Below are positions 34,404-45,885 of a DNA stretch of 64,000 nt, piece by piece. Each line of letters begins with the position of its first letter. Position 1 is the stretch's first letter. Source of the DNA: Heterodera schachtii (taxonomy: Eukaryota; Nematoda; Chromadorea; Rhabditida; Heteroderidae); assembly GCA_023374025.1 (NCBI GenBank), contig SIJG01000001.1, positions 2,913,787 through 2,977,786 of the forward strand. Direction: 5' to 3'. The position numbers were made by a program, and so were the translations under genes. The notes beneath the pieces were generated by a model, which was not told the DNA's origin, made no database searches, and saw only the letters and a program-made list of their open reading frames with translations.

Positions 34404-37400
34404 TGGCAGAGGGGAGGGGACGCGGTGCAGCGGCAGGGCGACGCGGACGAAACATTGAGCAGACCGACGAGCGGAAGAAGCGGACGGAGGGGCGGACAAA
34501 ACATTGAACGGCGAACTGACATCTAGCCAAATCTAAAGCTAAAAACACCTTTTTACATAATGGATTTTACGAGGCATTCTTTGCCATTGTTTTTTTTTTT
34601 TTGGTTTTTCGAATGGGATTAAATTGGTAAAAATAAAAATTGTCTATTTTTAATCCCGTCATTGTGGGGGCGGGCATTGCGTGCCACTGAACACTTTGGC
34701 ACTCTTCGCTTGTGAGCAGTTACTCACTTCCGAAGAGCAGACAAAGTAAAAAGAAGAAGCTGCTGAGTGAAATTATTCAGGCATTGAAATTAATTTTCGG
34801 AGATGGCATTTCGAAATGATTCATTCATTTGGCCCATCAATCGATCGATTTTCGAGCACCGCCGCTTTTCCTTTGAGATTGATTTTGCACATTACAATTC
34901 ATTCGTACCATTTTGTGTGTTAATGTGTGTGGCTTTCCGATTAAATGCATCGGAGGGCATTCGTTCGTTTATTTTTCCATGGAAGCGATAAGCGGAGAAA
35001 AAGCAGAGAAACCCACGGTTTGGGGGAGGGTCCAATTTATCCAGTCAAATGAACATGAGAAAGCTGACTTGGCCATGAATGAATGAAGGAATGAAAAGGG
35101 ACGGGGCAGAAGAAATGCACAGCAGAGACTCTTTTGGTGCTTTTTCCCTTTTTAGGGACGAAATTTCGATTAAATAAATTAGGGGCAATTAAAAATTAGG
35201 AAAAAACAGCGGAAAATATTTATGAAAATGACCGACGCTATGAATTCGGATTATTTAAATTGAAAAATGCCATTGCCAGTTCAAATCTGACAGCAAATCG
35301 CCTTTCTTCAGTTAATCGGAAATTCTTTCATTCGTTCGGTTCCAAACCCGCGACCCAAATTTAATGGAACCATTTGTCCGCTGGGAAATCCCCGGCTAAT
35401 TGGCCCATCCGCCATTTGTCACTTGGCCGACAATGCGTCCCTCGCCCCGCCCCCTAGCATAAGTCCATCCCTCGCCCGGGCTTCAATCGAATTTTTGGTG
35501 GTGCCATCTTTTTGCTTATTTGCTGGTAGGGCGCCAAAATGTCAGAAGAATTAGTGCCAAAATTTGGAAAAGGATTTAGGAGGGGGCACGGGAGAGAGTG
35601 GAGGAGGGGGAGAAAGGGGGAATGAGGGGGGGGGGGGGGGGGGGGGGAGAGGGGAGGAGAGGGAGAAAGGGGGAATGAGGGGGGGGGGGAGGGGGAGGGG
35701 GAGAGGGGAGGAGAGGGAGAAAGGGGATAGAAAGGGGGGGGGGGATGGAAGGGGGAAGGAGAGTTCAATCTGGACTAAAGGACAATTGAATGGATGAAGG
35801 AATGAAAAGAGGAGGGCACTGGGAGAGAGAGAGAGAGAAGTGGCACTTTTTGAACTTGAATGGGCTGCGGACACTTTTGGGGAGCGGCAAAAGCAGAAGT
35901 GCCGTCGAAGAAAAACAGTGGCAATTGTAATTGTGTGGCATGGCATTATTATGTGAAACAAAAGGAAATGGTCAGCAGAAGAAGAAGAATGGGAAAGTGC
36001 TCATGCGTATTTGGAACCAATAAAATGTTAGGGTCGCCGAACTTCCGACGATCACCGAATTTATCGGACACTTTCACTTCCTTTCCCATGGCAGCGGTGG
36101 CTTTTTTAAGGCGCGCGGGGGCGGCTAAAGGCAAATGGGTCGGAAGCGAAGTTGGCACAACAATCGTTGGCATAATCAAATTTGTTACATAATGGAACCA
36201 AAGTGAGAGGGGAAATTCCTGTGCAAAAGAAAGTGCGGAGAGAGAGCGAATTTTGCACTTTTAAATTTTTGAGTCGAAAAAACAGCCCATTTAATGGAGA
36301 AAAACTGCTGAATTTGGCCAACATTAATTGAAGAGTGGCCAAAAAGTGTTAAGCGATAGTCTTTTTAAGCGACTTTGTAAATTCATTCAGTTTTTGAACT
36401 CGTTTTTCTTTGGAATAAATAACTTCGGCTCCCTTTCCCTTTGGCTTTTTCCCATGACAAAAACAAAGCAAAAAGCGACGGGGGAGGGATTAGTGGGGGG
36501 GGGGGGGGGTGAGAAGCGGGGACGGGGAAACGGGGGAAGGGGACGTTTTTGCAAGAGCAGAAAAGTAAAAAGCGAACGGTAAATTTAAATTTTTAAAAAT
36601 ATATGAGTTTGGCGGCCAATAGAGCAATTAACCTTTCCTAATCACAATCATTTGATTTTCTTTTTTCTATGCAATTCATTTAACGGAAATTCCGAAATTT
36701 ATTTAAACGAAAGCACAAAAAAAAAGAAAGAATTAAAAAATGAAAGAAGCGCAATTTTAGGGTCACTAATAATAAAACAGAAGAACGCTTCTCAAGACAA
36801 AACATTTTCACCATTCATTCATTCGTATGGCCACTTGAAAACGAAAGCGAACGAGAAGGAAAAAAGGAAGAAAATGAATAAAATATTTGGAATTTAATGT
36901 ATTTTGGCAATTGGACTCTTTTTTCTAATCTCCGATCGGCAAAAACTGAGAAAAATCAATCACAAAGGGCGGCTAAAGTTTAAAAATCGCGGAAAAAGAA
37001 ATTAGGAAAATGAATGAATGGGTGGCCATTATTCTGATGGGTCCGTCGGAATTTTGGCGGTTCGTTCCCATTGCCGTGGGGTGCACATGATTTAGGGTGG
37101 ATTGATCAAGAGCCGAGACAGCCAAGGTGGTCGGTCGTCAGGAGCAACTGTCAGTAATCTCCCAGAGACTGATCTGCCAGCCGATCACTTCCCCCGACAA
37201 CGAAACGAAAGTGACTAAACAATTTGACGAGGGAGGCGACTTTCACATGGATTGGCAAAGGATGCGAAGAGATTTGGCTGTTTTTGGACTCGGAAATCGA
37301 ATTAAAATGCCCAAAATCCACAAAAAGCTTTAATTTTCCAATAAAACAGTAACGTTTACCTTTAAATATTCCAAATGGTGGGTTCAAATTTTGAATTTTT

Positions 37401-37670
37401 TTTTTCAAAAAATAGAGTAAATGTTTAATCGGATTTTGAACAAAATATGATTCCTAGTAACATTTTGTTGTCTCAAAAATCGACAGAATAAAATAACACA
37501 CAAAACATAATTTTCTGTTCATTTTTTTCTTTGTTATACATAATTATGTACATATGTATAATATTATTTGGGCATATTTAGTACATACAATATACATATA
37601 TTTACAACAATATGTTAATGGACAATATGTACAACAACATCAGTTAATAAATAACAGTGCGGTGAGCTCG
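34404..37670. other. Gene-poor spacer with G-rich repeats
   Basis: I find no supported gene in about 3.2 kb. Contents: AT-rich stretches, G/GA-rich imperfect repeats with units near GGGGAGAGGGGAGGAGAGGG (35581-35760), a G run (about 36496-36508) and AT-rich sequence with ACATATGTA-type words before the TXNDC17-like gene. Open frames over the G-rich part are compositional. Confidence 0.6.
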
Positions 37671-38272
37671 TCACTGGAAGACGTTCAACGGTTGCTTCAG
37701 GAAGAATCGGGTGATGTAATCCACGCTCAGAAACTGCTCGTCCAAGTAAACCATCCGTCCCTCAATTCGGCGCCGATCAGTAAGCGAATATTCGATGAGC
37801 GTCGGCAACTGTCGCAACCCCAACGTCTTGTCAATTTTGTAGGGACTGTTCGGCACGGCCCAAACTCTGACAATTTGAAAAGGCATTGGTTTATTTTGGC
37901 ACTTCGAACTCACTCTTTCCAAACTCCAACGGAGCAGTGAATGTACGCAATGACGAGCTCCGGCAAATGGTTTTTGCCCATACGGTTAATGTCGTCGATT
38001 GTTGTGTTGACAGTGCTAAGCGCAAATTTGCAATAGAATCTGAAAGAAAGGAAAAGCCAAAAAGAAAAGAGAATTAAAGTCTAAGGAAAAGCTTTTTGAA
38101 AAACGAAAAGCAAATCTCGCCTTCTCCACCCCCGGCAATTCGCCTACCTTCGAGGGATTGCGAACAGAATAAATACGCCACCGTTGAAAATGCGATCACC
38201 GCGCACCAATCCTTCCAAAACGGTGTTCAGCTCTTCGTAAGAATTCGCTTGAAACCTCTCTATATACACCAT
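37671..38272 (-). CDS. TXNDC17-like thioredoxin-fold protein without a CxxC site
   Basis: Three exons in phase, high to low: 38272-38148, 38039-37914 and 37866-37671 (148 residues). The start MVYIERFQANSYEELNTVLE and the end (AYIHCSVGVWKEVWAVP, then GLRQLPTLIEYSLTDRRRIE, YITRFF) align by eye with the TXNDC17/TRP14 family: the YCQVG-like strand, then the cis-Pro loop as LPTL. Where that family has WCPDC, this protein has FAIPRRFYCKFAL, with a single Cys. It is therefore probably redox-inactive, or a divergent paralogue using another chemistry. Cytosolic location is expected because no leader is seen. The exon 1-2 join runs through the lost active site, so an annotation error there should be excluded. 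Confidence 0.65.
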
Positions 38273-40044
38273 TCTCACAATGAGTCTTAATTTGCAAATG
38301 GATAAATGAGAACATTCATTATTTAATTGTTATTAAATTAAAAGCATAAAAAAAAGAAAAACGTACCGCTTCAGAAGAAGAGCGATACGTTACGAATGAT
38401 AAGAAAACTCAGAGCAAAAGTGAAAACAAAACATCAAAATGCGATTATTTATAGTAGACGCGGCTATTTCTCTTTAAATATAAAACCCAATTGGCATTTG
38501 TTTTTCATTTTTCAACATTATGCGAATGTCCAAATATTATTTACCTATAATAATTAATTTAATTTAAAACGTGTTGCTGATTTAATTGGCTTCATGAAAA
38601 ATGGCCGTAAAATGCAAATATCTGAAAATTCAGGACCTTTTCAGTTTAAGAATGCTTCTCTCAATTATAATTTAACAAGAAATATTAGGTTTAAAAATGC
38701 TCACTCCATACATATTATTTATTTAATTTATTTATTATTTATTTAGTACAATGGCTTCTCACATTTACTTTATGTTTTGTTTTGTTTGTTCGTTTGGTTC
38801 TCTAAACGCGCTTTTTACATATTATTTTATAAAATTTTCAATTGCCACACATTCTTTAAGATAATTAAATTTAAATTTCTTCACTTTTTCTCATTCATCT
38901 CAATACAATTGCTTTTATGATGCATCAGAGAATGGCTTTTGCACTGCCAAATTCGATCGATGGATTGCCCCCCCCCCCTTTCGATGCCATGGCAAATCCC
39001 TTCCCTCCCCCCCCCCCCTTTTTTCCCTTTTCGCTCCGTTTGTTTTCTCTCCTTTTGGCTTTACAATATTAGCAAGAATTGTCACTTCTCTTTTCTTCTA
39101 ACTTTTTCCCTCCCTTCCTTCCATTTTCTTTTGTTAGTTTTTTGCTTTACCTTTCCCTTTTTCAGAATTCCCTTCCGTTTCTTCCCCTCCCTTTTTTCGC
39201 CGTTTCCTTTACAAAATGCTTTTGTAATTTCCCTCCGCTTTCTTCTTCCTCCCCCCTCCCCTAAATTGTCCTTTTGCCTTCCTTTTCTTCGCTATGAATG
39301 GAAACGAATTGGCAGTGACCAGTGCCAACAACTGTGCCACCGCTTTGCTTTCGTCCGCAATTCCGAACAGCCGACGGCACAGCAACTCGCGCAGCAGCAA
39401 AAGTGGCACAAGCGGAGGGCCGTCGCTGCATTTGCTTGGCATTGGCGCAATGGCATCGAGCGCAAGCGGAGGACGGGGGGCCCTTTTCGTCGGTTCATTT
39501 AGGGTAATTAGCAGCCAATTGACAATTAATGCCAAAAATATAAATTGCACAAATTTATTGCCTTTTGCGCTATCTCTGCCTGTATTTGGCATTTGCCTAG
39601 TGAAATTGCGGAAGTGAATTGGCATCAAATTCGCGGCAATTTCCTTGACACATTTTTTTATTTCGACCGCCGAGACGAATATTTTCCGTCTCTCCAAAAT
39701 TGGGCCATTATTTACGAGGGAATGAGCCAAAATGGGCATTATGAAATGCGAACCTTTGTCATCGATTTGGGCGAATTCTCACTTTTTGAGCTTCGATGGT
39801 ACGGAAAATGCAAATTTATCCTTTACAAAAAACAAATTTTCATTCCCAAAAATATAAAATTGAAAAATATGTTTTCTTAGTAATTTTAAATAAATATTAT
39901 AAATTATTTAATTAAAAATAAATTGTTTTATTTTTACATAAATAACAATTGCTTCTTTGATAAATTCATTTTTTAACTTACAAAGTTAGGCCATTGTCAA
40001 ATTCCCGTTTTTTTTTGCGTTTTAAATAAATCCGTGACAAAGCG
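38273..40044. other. Spacer with an ambiguous coding block (39209-39884)
   Basis: 38300-38940 is AT-rich. From 39209 to 39884 both strands are open. On the plus strand, ATG 39294 opens MNGNELAVTSANNCATALLS, and a second stretch (39601-39882) reads SQNGHYEMRTFVIDLGEFSL and ends TAG. On the minus strand a 176-residue frame starts at 39739 (MPILAHSLVNNGPILERR). The plus blocks do not join in phase with visible splice sites. One of these is likely a real gene or exon, but I cannot choose. Confidence 0.4.
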
Positions 40045-41565
40045 ATGGATTTGCCCACCGTCGCGCCGCCCCCCGCAAATGCCAATGCCATGGCACAGCA
40101 AATGGCCAAAAGGCAAAGCACGCGGCGCAGTTGGATAAAAAGCAAAAGGCGCTCCACCGCAACGAGCGCATCGACTGCAACTTCGAACTTTTTCAATTCC
40201 ATTGACTTGGAGACCGAATTCACTGCGAGAACGAGACAAATTCAGAGCAAATTCACCGCCAATGTGTCGGAAGTGAACTCGGAAGATGGCAGCAACATAC
40301 CGTTGATCACCAAGTTGGACAAGTACACGACGGACGAGCTGAAGGAGTACAGACAGGTGGAGAGACGAGGGGGGAAGAGGGAAATGGCGAAAGGGAAGGA
40401 AAGGGAAAAAAGGGGGCGGGAATGGAAATGGCACATGGACGAATGAATGGTGGGGGGGGGAGAAGCCGAGCCGACAAAAGCAAGAGGGGACTGAACCGAC
40501 GGAGGCGAACCGGACCGGGCATTCTGTGCCCAAAGTGATTAGTGATTCTTATTGTTTGTAAATGTAAGCCAATTGATGTCGGGGGGAGGGGGGGGGGAAT
40601 GTCTGTGACAAACATTTTCATCCGATCGGCCCTTTTCACACATTGTGATGTTTTGTCCAGGTGTTCAACATGTTCGATGCCGACCGAAGCGGCGCCATTG
40701 GGCTGGACGAGCTGGAAAATGCGATCACCAATTTGGGCATGGATCCGAAACAAATCGACGTGGAAATGCTAATGAAAGAGGCGGACAAAAGAGGCAACCA
40801 CCAAATTGACTTTGACGAGTTTTGCGAGGTGATGAAGGCGACCAGTGAGAAGACGCAGTCGTGGAACGAAGTGATCAAAGAGTGCTTCAATGTGTTTGAT
40901 AGGGTGCGAAAGTTGGGCAAAGATAACAGAGGAAGGGTAATTAAGGGCAATTAGACACAAATAAAAGGCATTTGGCACGAACTTTTGACCCCAATTTCCA
41001 ATTCAGAGCGAATCGGGCCTAATCGCGAGAAAGGACTTCGAGTTTGTGTTGGTATGTGCAGAAGGGAGTTCGTTTACCCCCCCCCCCCCCCGCGATAAAA
41101 AAAACTGAATATTTTTGTTTTCTATCTTATTTAAATTTTTTTTTCTATGTAATAAAATATAGTGCTTTTTTCATATATTTCTCCAAAATTTTTTAAAAAC
41201 GAGTGAATCAATTATAAATTAATATTTACTCATTTCAGCGTGAACTCGGCGATATTCAAAACGGCCGGCTAATTGAGGTCTTTCAGGGAAAGGCTTTGGC
41301 AAAATTATCGGACTTTGCCCCAAGGAATTGTTCATGGAATATGACGTCGATAGCGATGGATTCATTGACTTTGACGAGGTATTGTTAAGGATAGTCTTTT
41401 GGGAAAAACTCCTTCTTCGAAATTTGCGTTGTTGGGTTCGGCGAGGCCAAAACACATCAAATTATTGAAAATAAAATCCGTCGCTACTCATTACTATTTT
41501 AATGATTTCATTTTCAGTTTTCCTTTTTGGTGCGCAATTACTTAACCGACGAAGATGTTGTTTGA
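40045..41565 (+). CDS. Calmodulin-like protein with four EF-hands and an N-terminal extension
   Basis: Six exons in phase: 40045-40356, 40661-40903, 41007-41051, 41239-41277, 41325-41378 and 41518-41565 (246 residues). About 90 residues of basic, Ser/Thr-rich N-terminus (KRQSTRRSWIKSKRRSTATS) precede the EF-hands. EF1 DADRSGAIGLDE is canonical. EF2 DKRGNHQIDFDE lacks an acidic residue at position 3 and Gly at 6, so it probably binds calcium poorly. EF3 DRSESGLIARKD ends in Asp rather than Glu. EF4 DVDSDGFIDFDE is canonical. The order and spacing match calmodulin-like sensors such as nematode CAL proteins. The donor after FDR (40903) was chosen because it restores a canonical EF3 loop. The basic extension may target membranes or a partner. 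Confidence 0.88.
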
Positions 41566-42002
41566 TCTGATTGGTCCCCGGCTCTATTGCAATTTTCCCT
41601 ACCAATTTTTGTACTTATCCTTTTTGAAAATCGTTAATTCTTTTTGTGACGTCTTTCTGTGTCAAATGTAACCGTAATTTGAAACAATGTGTGGACGGCA
41701 CAACAACGAAGTCAGGTCTTTTCATAAATACTGTCCTGGATAAAGCTGACCCATAGCTTTTAGAATTCCAATAATTATGTGAAGAAAAATGTGAGGATTC
41801 AAAATTATTCCAACTTTAATCGAAGTAGGACAATATTTGTGAAACGACCTAATAAAAAATCACTTTAAAAATCAATGGGTAATTAATTAATTAGTGAAAG
41901 TGTCGCCTTCATCACTCCAATTCTGACTTTTTCAACATTAAAAGAGTAAATAAATGTCCAATAGTTTCGTCACAATTTCCCTTACATCGCTCGTTTAAAC
42001 AA
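41566..42002. other. Convergent 3' spacer
   Basis: AT-rich sequence between the stop of the calmodulin-like gene and the stop of the orphan gene on the other strand, with AATAAA near 41852. No gene was seen. Confidence 0.65.
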
Positions 42003-43771
42003 TCATCGGCCTCTGCGCGAAGGCTGCGCTCTGACACCAATTGGTCCACTTCGGACAATTTCCATTTCTATGTAATTCATTGTCCCCGGCACACGCCCCG
42101 TTGGCATTGGCATTCTCTGTAGTTCGCCGCCGCGTGACAAAGGCAAATTCGCCGGGACGAAGCGTTGAGAGTATTCGCCGTAGTTAGCCTGGTAAACTGA
42201 AAATGGCGATTTTATTCGAGGATTCGACCAACTTTAGTTTGAGGAATTCTCCCAAATTTGACCTGTTGGCCGAATGAAATTGTCCCGTTGGATGCAACAG
42301 GCGCTGAAAATAAAAATAAATCAGTATAAAATTTGAGAAAATTGACCTGACAATGTCCAATTTGTCTAAAATGAAAAAGAAATAATTAAAGAGAAAAAAT
42401 CAAACAATACATTTGACGCCCATGTTGCCAAATGCTTAATAATTTAGAATAATGGACGAATAAAATGAAAAATTACTGGTTGGTTTATAAATTTCGTCAA
42501 TGATGCGCAGAACAGTGTGTGGTCCCGGGTCGTTTTTCACATTGTTCCGTTGGATTTGGTCCGATGAGTCCAAAATCGTGGGATCCGACGCTGCCAACGT
42601 TTTTTCATTGCCCTAAAATGGAAATGAATCACGAAGCATCGTACAGTAATGGAAAACTGACAAAACAAATGATTAAACTATCCGACGAAATCCTTGCGTT
42701 GAATCTGTTCAGAATCCCCCAGTGTTTCAATGCTTCTGAAAATGAAAAACGAATCTGTGCATTTAAAGAAAATCGCTGACCGGAGAGCAATTCGTCGAAG
42801 ACTTTTTCCCATTTGTGGGTGGCCAATTTGTTGAAGAACATAATCCAATGCCCACCCTTCACATTGTACTTTTTAGCCAACTCAACGAGCACTTTTGGGG
42901 CTTCCGAAGGACCACTGACTCTGTCTTTGAATCTGAAGATGTTTTGAATCACTAAAGTTGGAATTAGTAAACAAACACTGACATCTTGGGCAACTCAATG
43001 CCCTGTTTTAAGGTTTTCTCGTGGAACTCTAAGATGGCGGTGAATGATCGTGAATCCTCCTTGCTGAACAGTTTGTGATCCCTAGTATTCGCTCCACTGA
43101 TGAAACAGATTTTCTTTACGCGAATGTGCGTGAATTTTACTCCTCACCTGCTCACGAAAATGTTTCTATTTGAGTAATCCACCAACATCGGATGGGGAAA
43201 TTTCTCGTAAAAGAGTTTCACAAGCACACCAAATGAGCAGGACAACTTTTGAGCCTTGGGGAAAAAAAAGAACGGTTAAACAAAAGGAAGCCAAAACGAA
43301 ACGCAAGACCATCAATCACCTTCAAAACAACTGTCAAAATCCTCCTGAAATTGAGAAAATGGATAAGAGAATTAATTTGTAGTGATAGAAAACCGGACTA
43401 TTTTATTTATTTTAAAAGGCTGAGAATAAAATCAAAGGTATGTGAATGCCAAATGACGAACCATCCTCTCAACGCGGGCCTAGCTTCAGGCGTTGACTCG
43501 GGCACAGAAGAAATGTCAATGTCGATTTTGAAGAAAATTCTCTGACGATCTGAAAAAATTGCAATACTAAATAAAAACAGCGATTCACCCACCGTCGGCG
43601 AACAGTTCAAGATGATTGACGTACTTTCGCAGTTCACCCAGCGCCATTCGTGTGTAACAGACGACAACCGTTCGGTTGTAGAGGTCACAATTATCATCAT
43701 TTCTAAGTGATTCAGACTTTATAAGACAATTAGGTTGAAAAAACTAACCGAATAATTAAAACAGACATCAT
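42003..43771 (-). CDS. Orphan protein on 12 exons including micro-exons
   Basis: A phase-consistent model, high to low: 43771-43749, 43702-43593, 43549-43462, 43344-43320, 43254-43148, 43096-42983, 42932-42781, 42590-42477, 42434-42411, 42365-42347, 42303-42263 and 42196-42003 (336 residues). Segments include MALGELRKYVNHLELFADGD, RILTVVLKAQKLSCSFGVLV, HPMLVDYSNRNIFVSS, VKGGHWIMFFNKLATHKWEK, QRFVPANLPLSRGGELQRMP and a basic end QPSRRGR. Exons of 25, 24 and 19 bp are supported only by phase and acceptor/donor words. There is no signal peptide or membrane span. I do not recognise the family. The HWIMFF...W segment faintly recalls DUF1917 proteins, but that is weak. Confidence 0.65.
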
Positions 43772-44683
43772 TCTTTTTCACAAACGCTTGCTTAATGTAT
43801 CACAATAAAAGAAATAAAATGTTTACTGGTCAGAGATCACAACTAAATTATACAAGCAAATACCGTATATGTATGTAATACATGTCATTTAAGTCAGCAG
43901 ATTATGCGAGATTAGTGTAAAATGCGTTTCAAACATGCGATGAAATTAAGTTAGAACTCAAAAATGTTTGGCTGTCAACTTTTTTACGATTCCTTGGAAA
44001 GGATAAAAGATTTATTTAAATTTTAAATTTAAAAATATAGAACTTTTATTTGTAAATAAAAGGCCAAGTTTAAATCTTATTTAAAAGATGCAAAATGCAT
44101 GCACTATGGGGCTAGATCACCATGAAGGAATGATCAGACCAACTTTGCCCAAAATCTTTTTTTGATTAGCATCAAAATTTGGATGTCAAATTTGCGATAC
44201 TTTTTCATTCTTGATTAAAGATTTTAACGCCTAATTTTGGCAATTATTCGTTCGGGTGTCTATGCCATTCCCCGCAAAAATACATATTTTTAAATGCATG
44301 AGATTGGTTCTCTAAAGCAGTATTTCGGAAGAACGAGTCGTCATGACACCAATTCGTTGACAAATAAATTTCTTAATCTTAACAAGAGTTTTCCACCAGT
44401 GTATGTACATATGTATATGTTTCTGGACAACCCAAATTTTATCATAAAATTTTCCTCCAAATTTCTGTTGTGTACGCAATTAGTACTTTCCCAATGAATC
44501 ACCAATCCAAATGATAATAAAAATATTTCAACACCATCACTTTCTACTGAATCACATAGAAAGTATGTATGCTTTTTTGGTTTGGTAAATCACAAGTTCT
44601 TTCACTTTTTAATATTATCATTCCTTATTTTTAGAAGTAAACGATTATAATCATCCATCAGACATTTTCTTTAATTGTTAATA
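43772..44683. other. AT-rich intergenic region upstream of ferritin
   Basis: AT-rich with TATGTA/ACATAT words and no credible exon. It separates the divergent starts of the orphan gene (-) and ferritin (+), so it should hold both promoters. Confidence 0.65.
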
Positions 44684-45376
44684 ATGGCATATCAAGCGGC
44701 TCAGGCGCGACAGAACTTCTCGGCTTCTGTGGAGGAGGCAATCAACAAGCAAATCCGAAATGAGCTCAACGCTTCCTATGCATATCTGGCCATGGTTTCA
44801 ACTTTCAACTTCTCTTGTTGGAGTTGGTTTTTTTCCATTTTCAGGCAAACTATTTCAACCGCGTGGATGTTGCTTTGTCCGGGGCCACTGAGTTTTTTGG
44901 CAAACAATCGGTGGAGGAGAGGGCACACGCTCTGAAGTTGATCGACTACGTGAATGCACGTGGCGGACACGTCAAACTGATGCCTTTGCCTGTGAGTTAC
45001 TTGTTTATTTATTCATTTTCTATGTTCTCTTTGTTTCCAAGGCGCCCGCTCAACAGGAATGGGTGAATTTGCACTCCGCACTTCTTGACGCATTGGAATT
45101 GGAGAAGGCGAACAATGCGAATCTGCTGAAACTGCATAAGTTGGCTTCTGACAACAATGACCCCGATGTGCGACGTAGGGAGCAGAAAAACCCATTAAAT
45201 CTTGCTTTTAGTTGACCAACTTCCTCGAAGAGTTTTACCTCCGTGAGCAAGTGGATGAGATTCAGCGCCTTGCACGCATGGCCAATCAGTTGTTGCGCAT
45301 GGGTACCAGCGGACTCAGCGAGCACTTGTTCGACCAGGAACTCCGAAAAGGGACGACGGTGCCTTTGGATGAATAA
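44684..45376 (+). CDS. ftn: Ferritin, heavy-chain type
   Basis: Four exons in phase: 44684-44794, 44845-44991, 45042-45167 and 45212-45376 (182 residues, normal for the family). Helix A carries ASVEEAINKQIRNELNASYA and helix B VALSGATEFFGKQSVEERAH. The B-C region is KLIDYVNARGGHVKLMPLPA, helix C EWVNLHSALLDALELEKANN, and helix D FLEEFYLREQVDEIQRLARM. The ferroxidase residues (Glu in NELNASY, the EERAH pair, Glu in LELEK) are present, so this is an iron-oxidising H-type subunit forming a 24-mer cage in the cytosol. No signal peptide is present. No iron-responsive stem-loop was recognised near the ATG. Confidence 0.96.
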
Positions 45377-45885
45377 GCGATGGAACACATGGGACCAAGG
45401 AATAATGCGATTTAATGGGTCTATCAAATGCAGTTAATTATGTACCTAATTAGAAATGGAATTTTAAAGGCACGAAGAGCGTTAACAAATAATTTTTTGT
45501 CTATGATCATTGTTTTTGAAATATAGAAAGAGTGACCATAAGACAAAACGCCAAAATAGATCAGGAAAAGCCTCAAAATTCCATTCCTAATGTGACAGTT
45601 TTATTGGTCGATGTCTGTTTAACAAAATTAATCCCCAATTCCACTAATGTATTGTTTAATGATACCATTTATTAATAAAATAAATCTTTAATTAACATAC
45701 CTAAATGTCTGTGATTTTTGTAAAAATTTAAAACAATATCTCAAAATAACAATATAGATGAGCTTTTCGGGGAATGTGCAAAGGCACCATTAAAACATTA
45801 AGTTTTATTTTAACTGAATTTGTTGCGAATAAATATTACAGTTTTAATCGGACCTTATAAAATTCTTCACCCATTTTTGCCTTTT
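45377..45885. other. AT-rich spacer between ferritin and the sirtuin
   Basis: 3' region of ferritin with AATAAA near 45676 and 5' flank of the sirtuin. No gene was seen. Confidence 0.65.

Noticed and set aside
34803..34991. 62-residue plus frame
   Set aside because: Isolated, with no signal peptide, splice partners or family resemblance.
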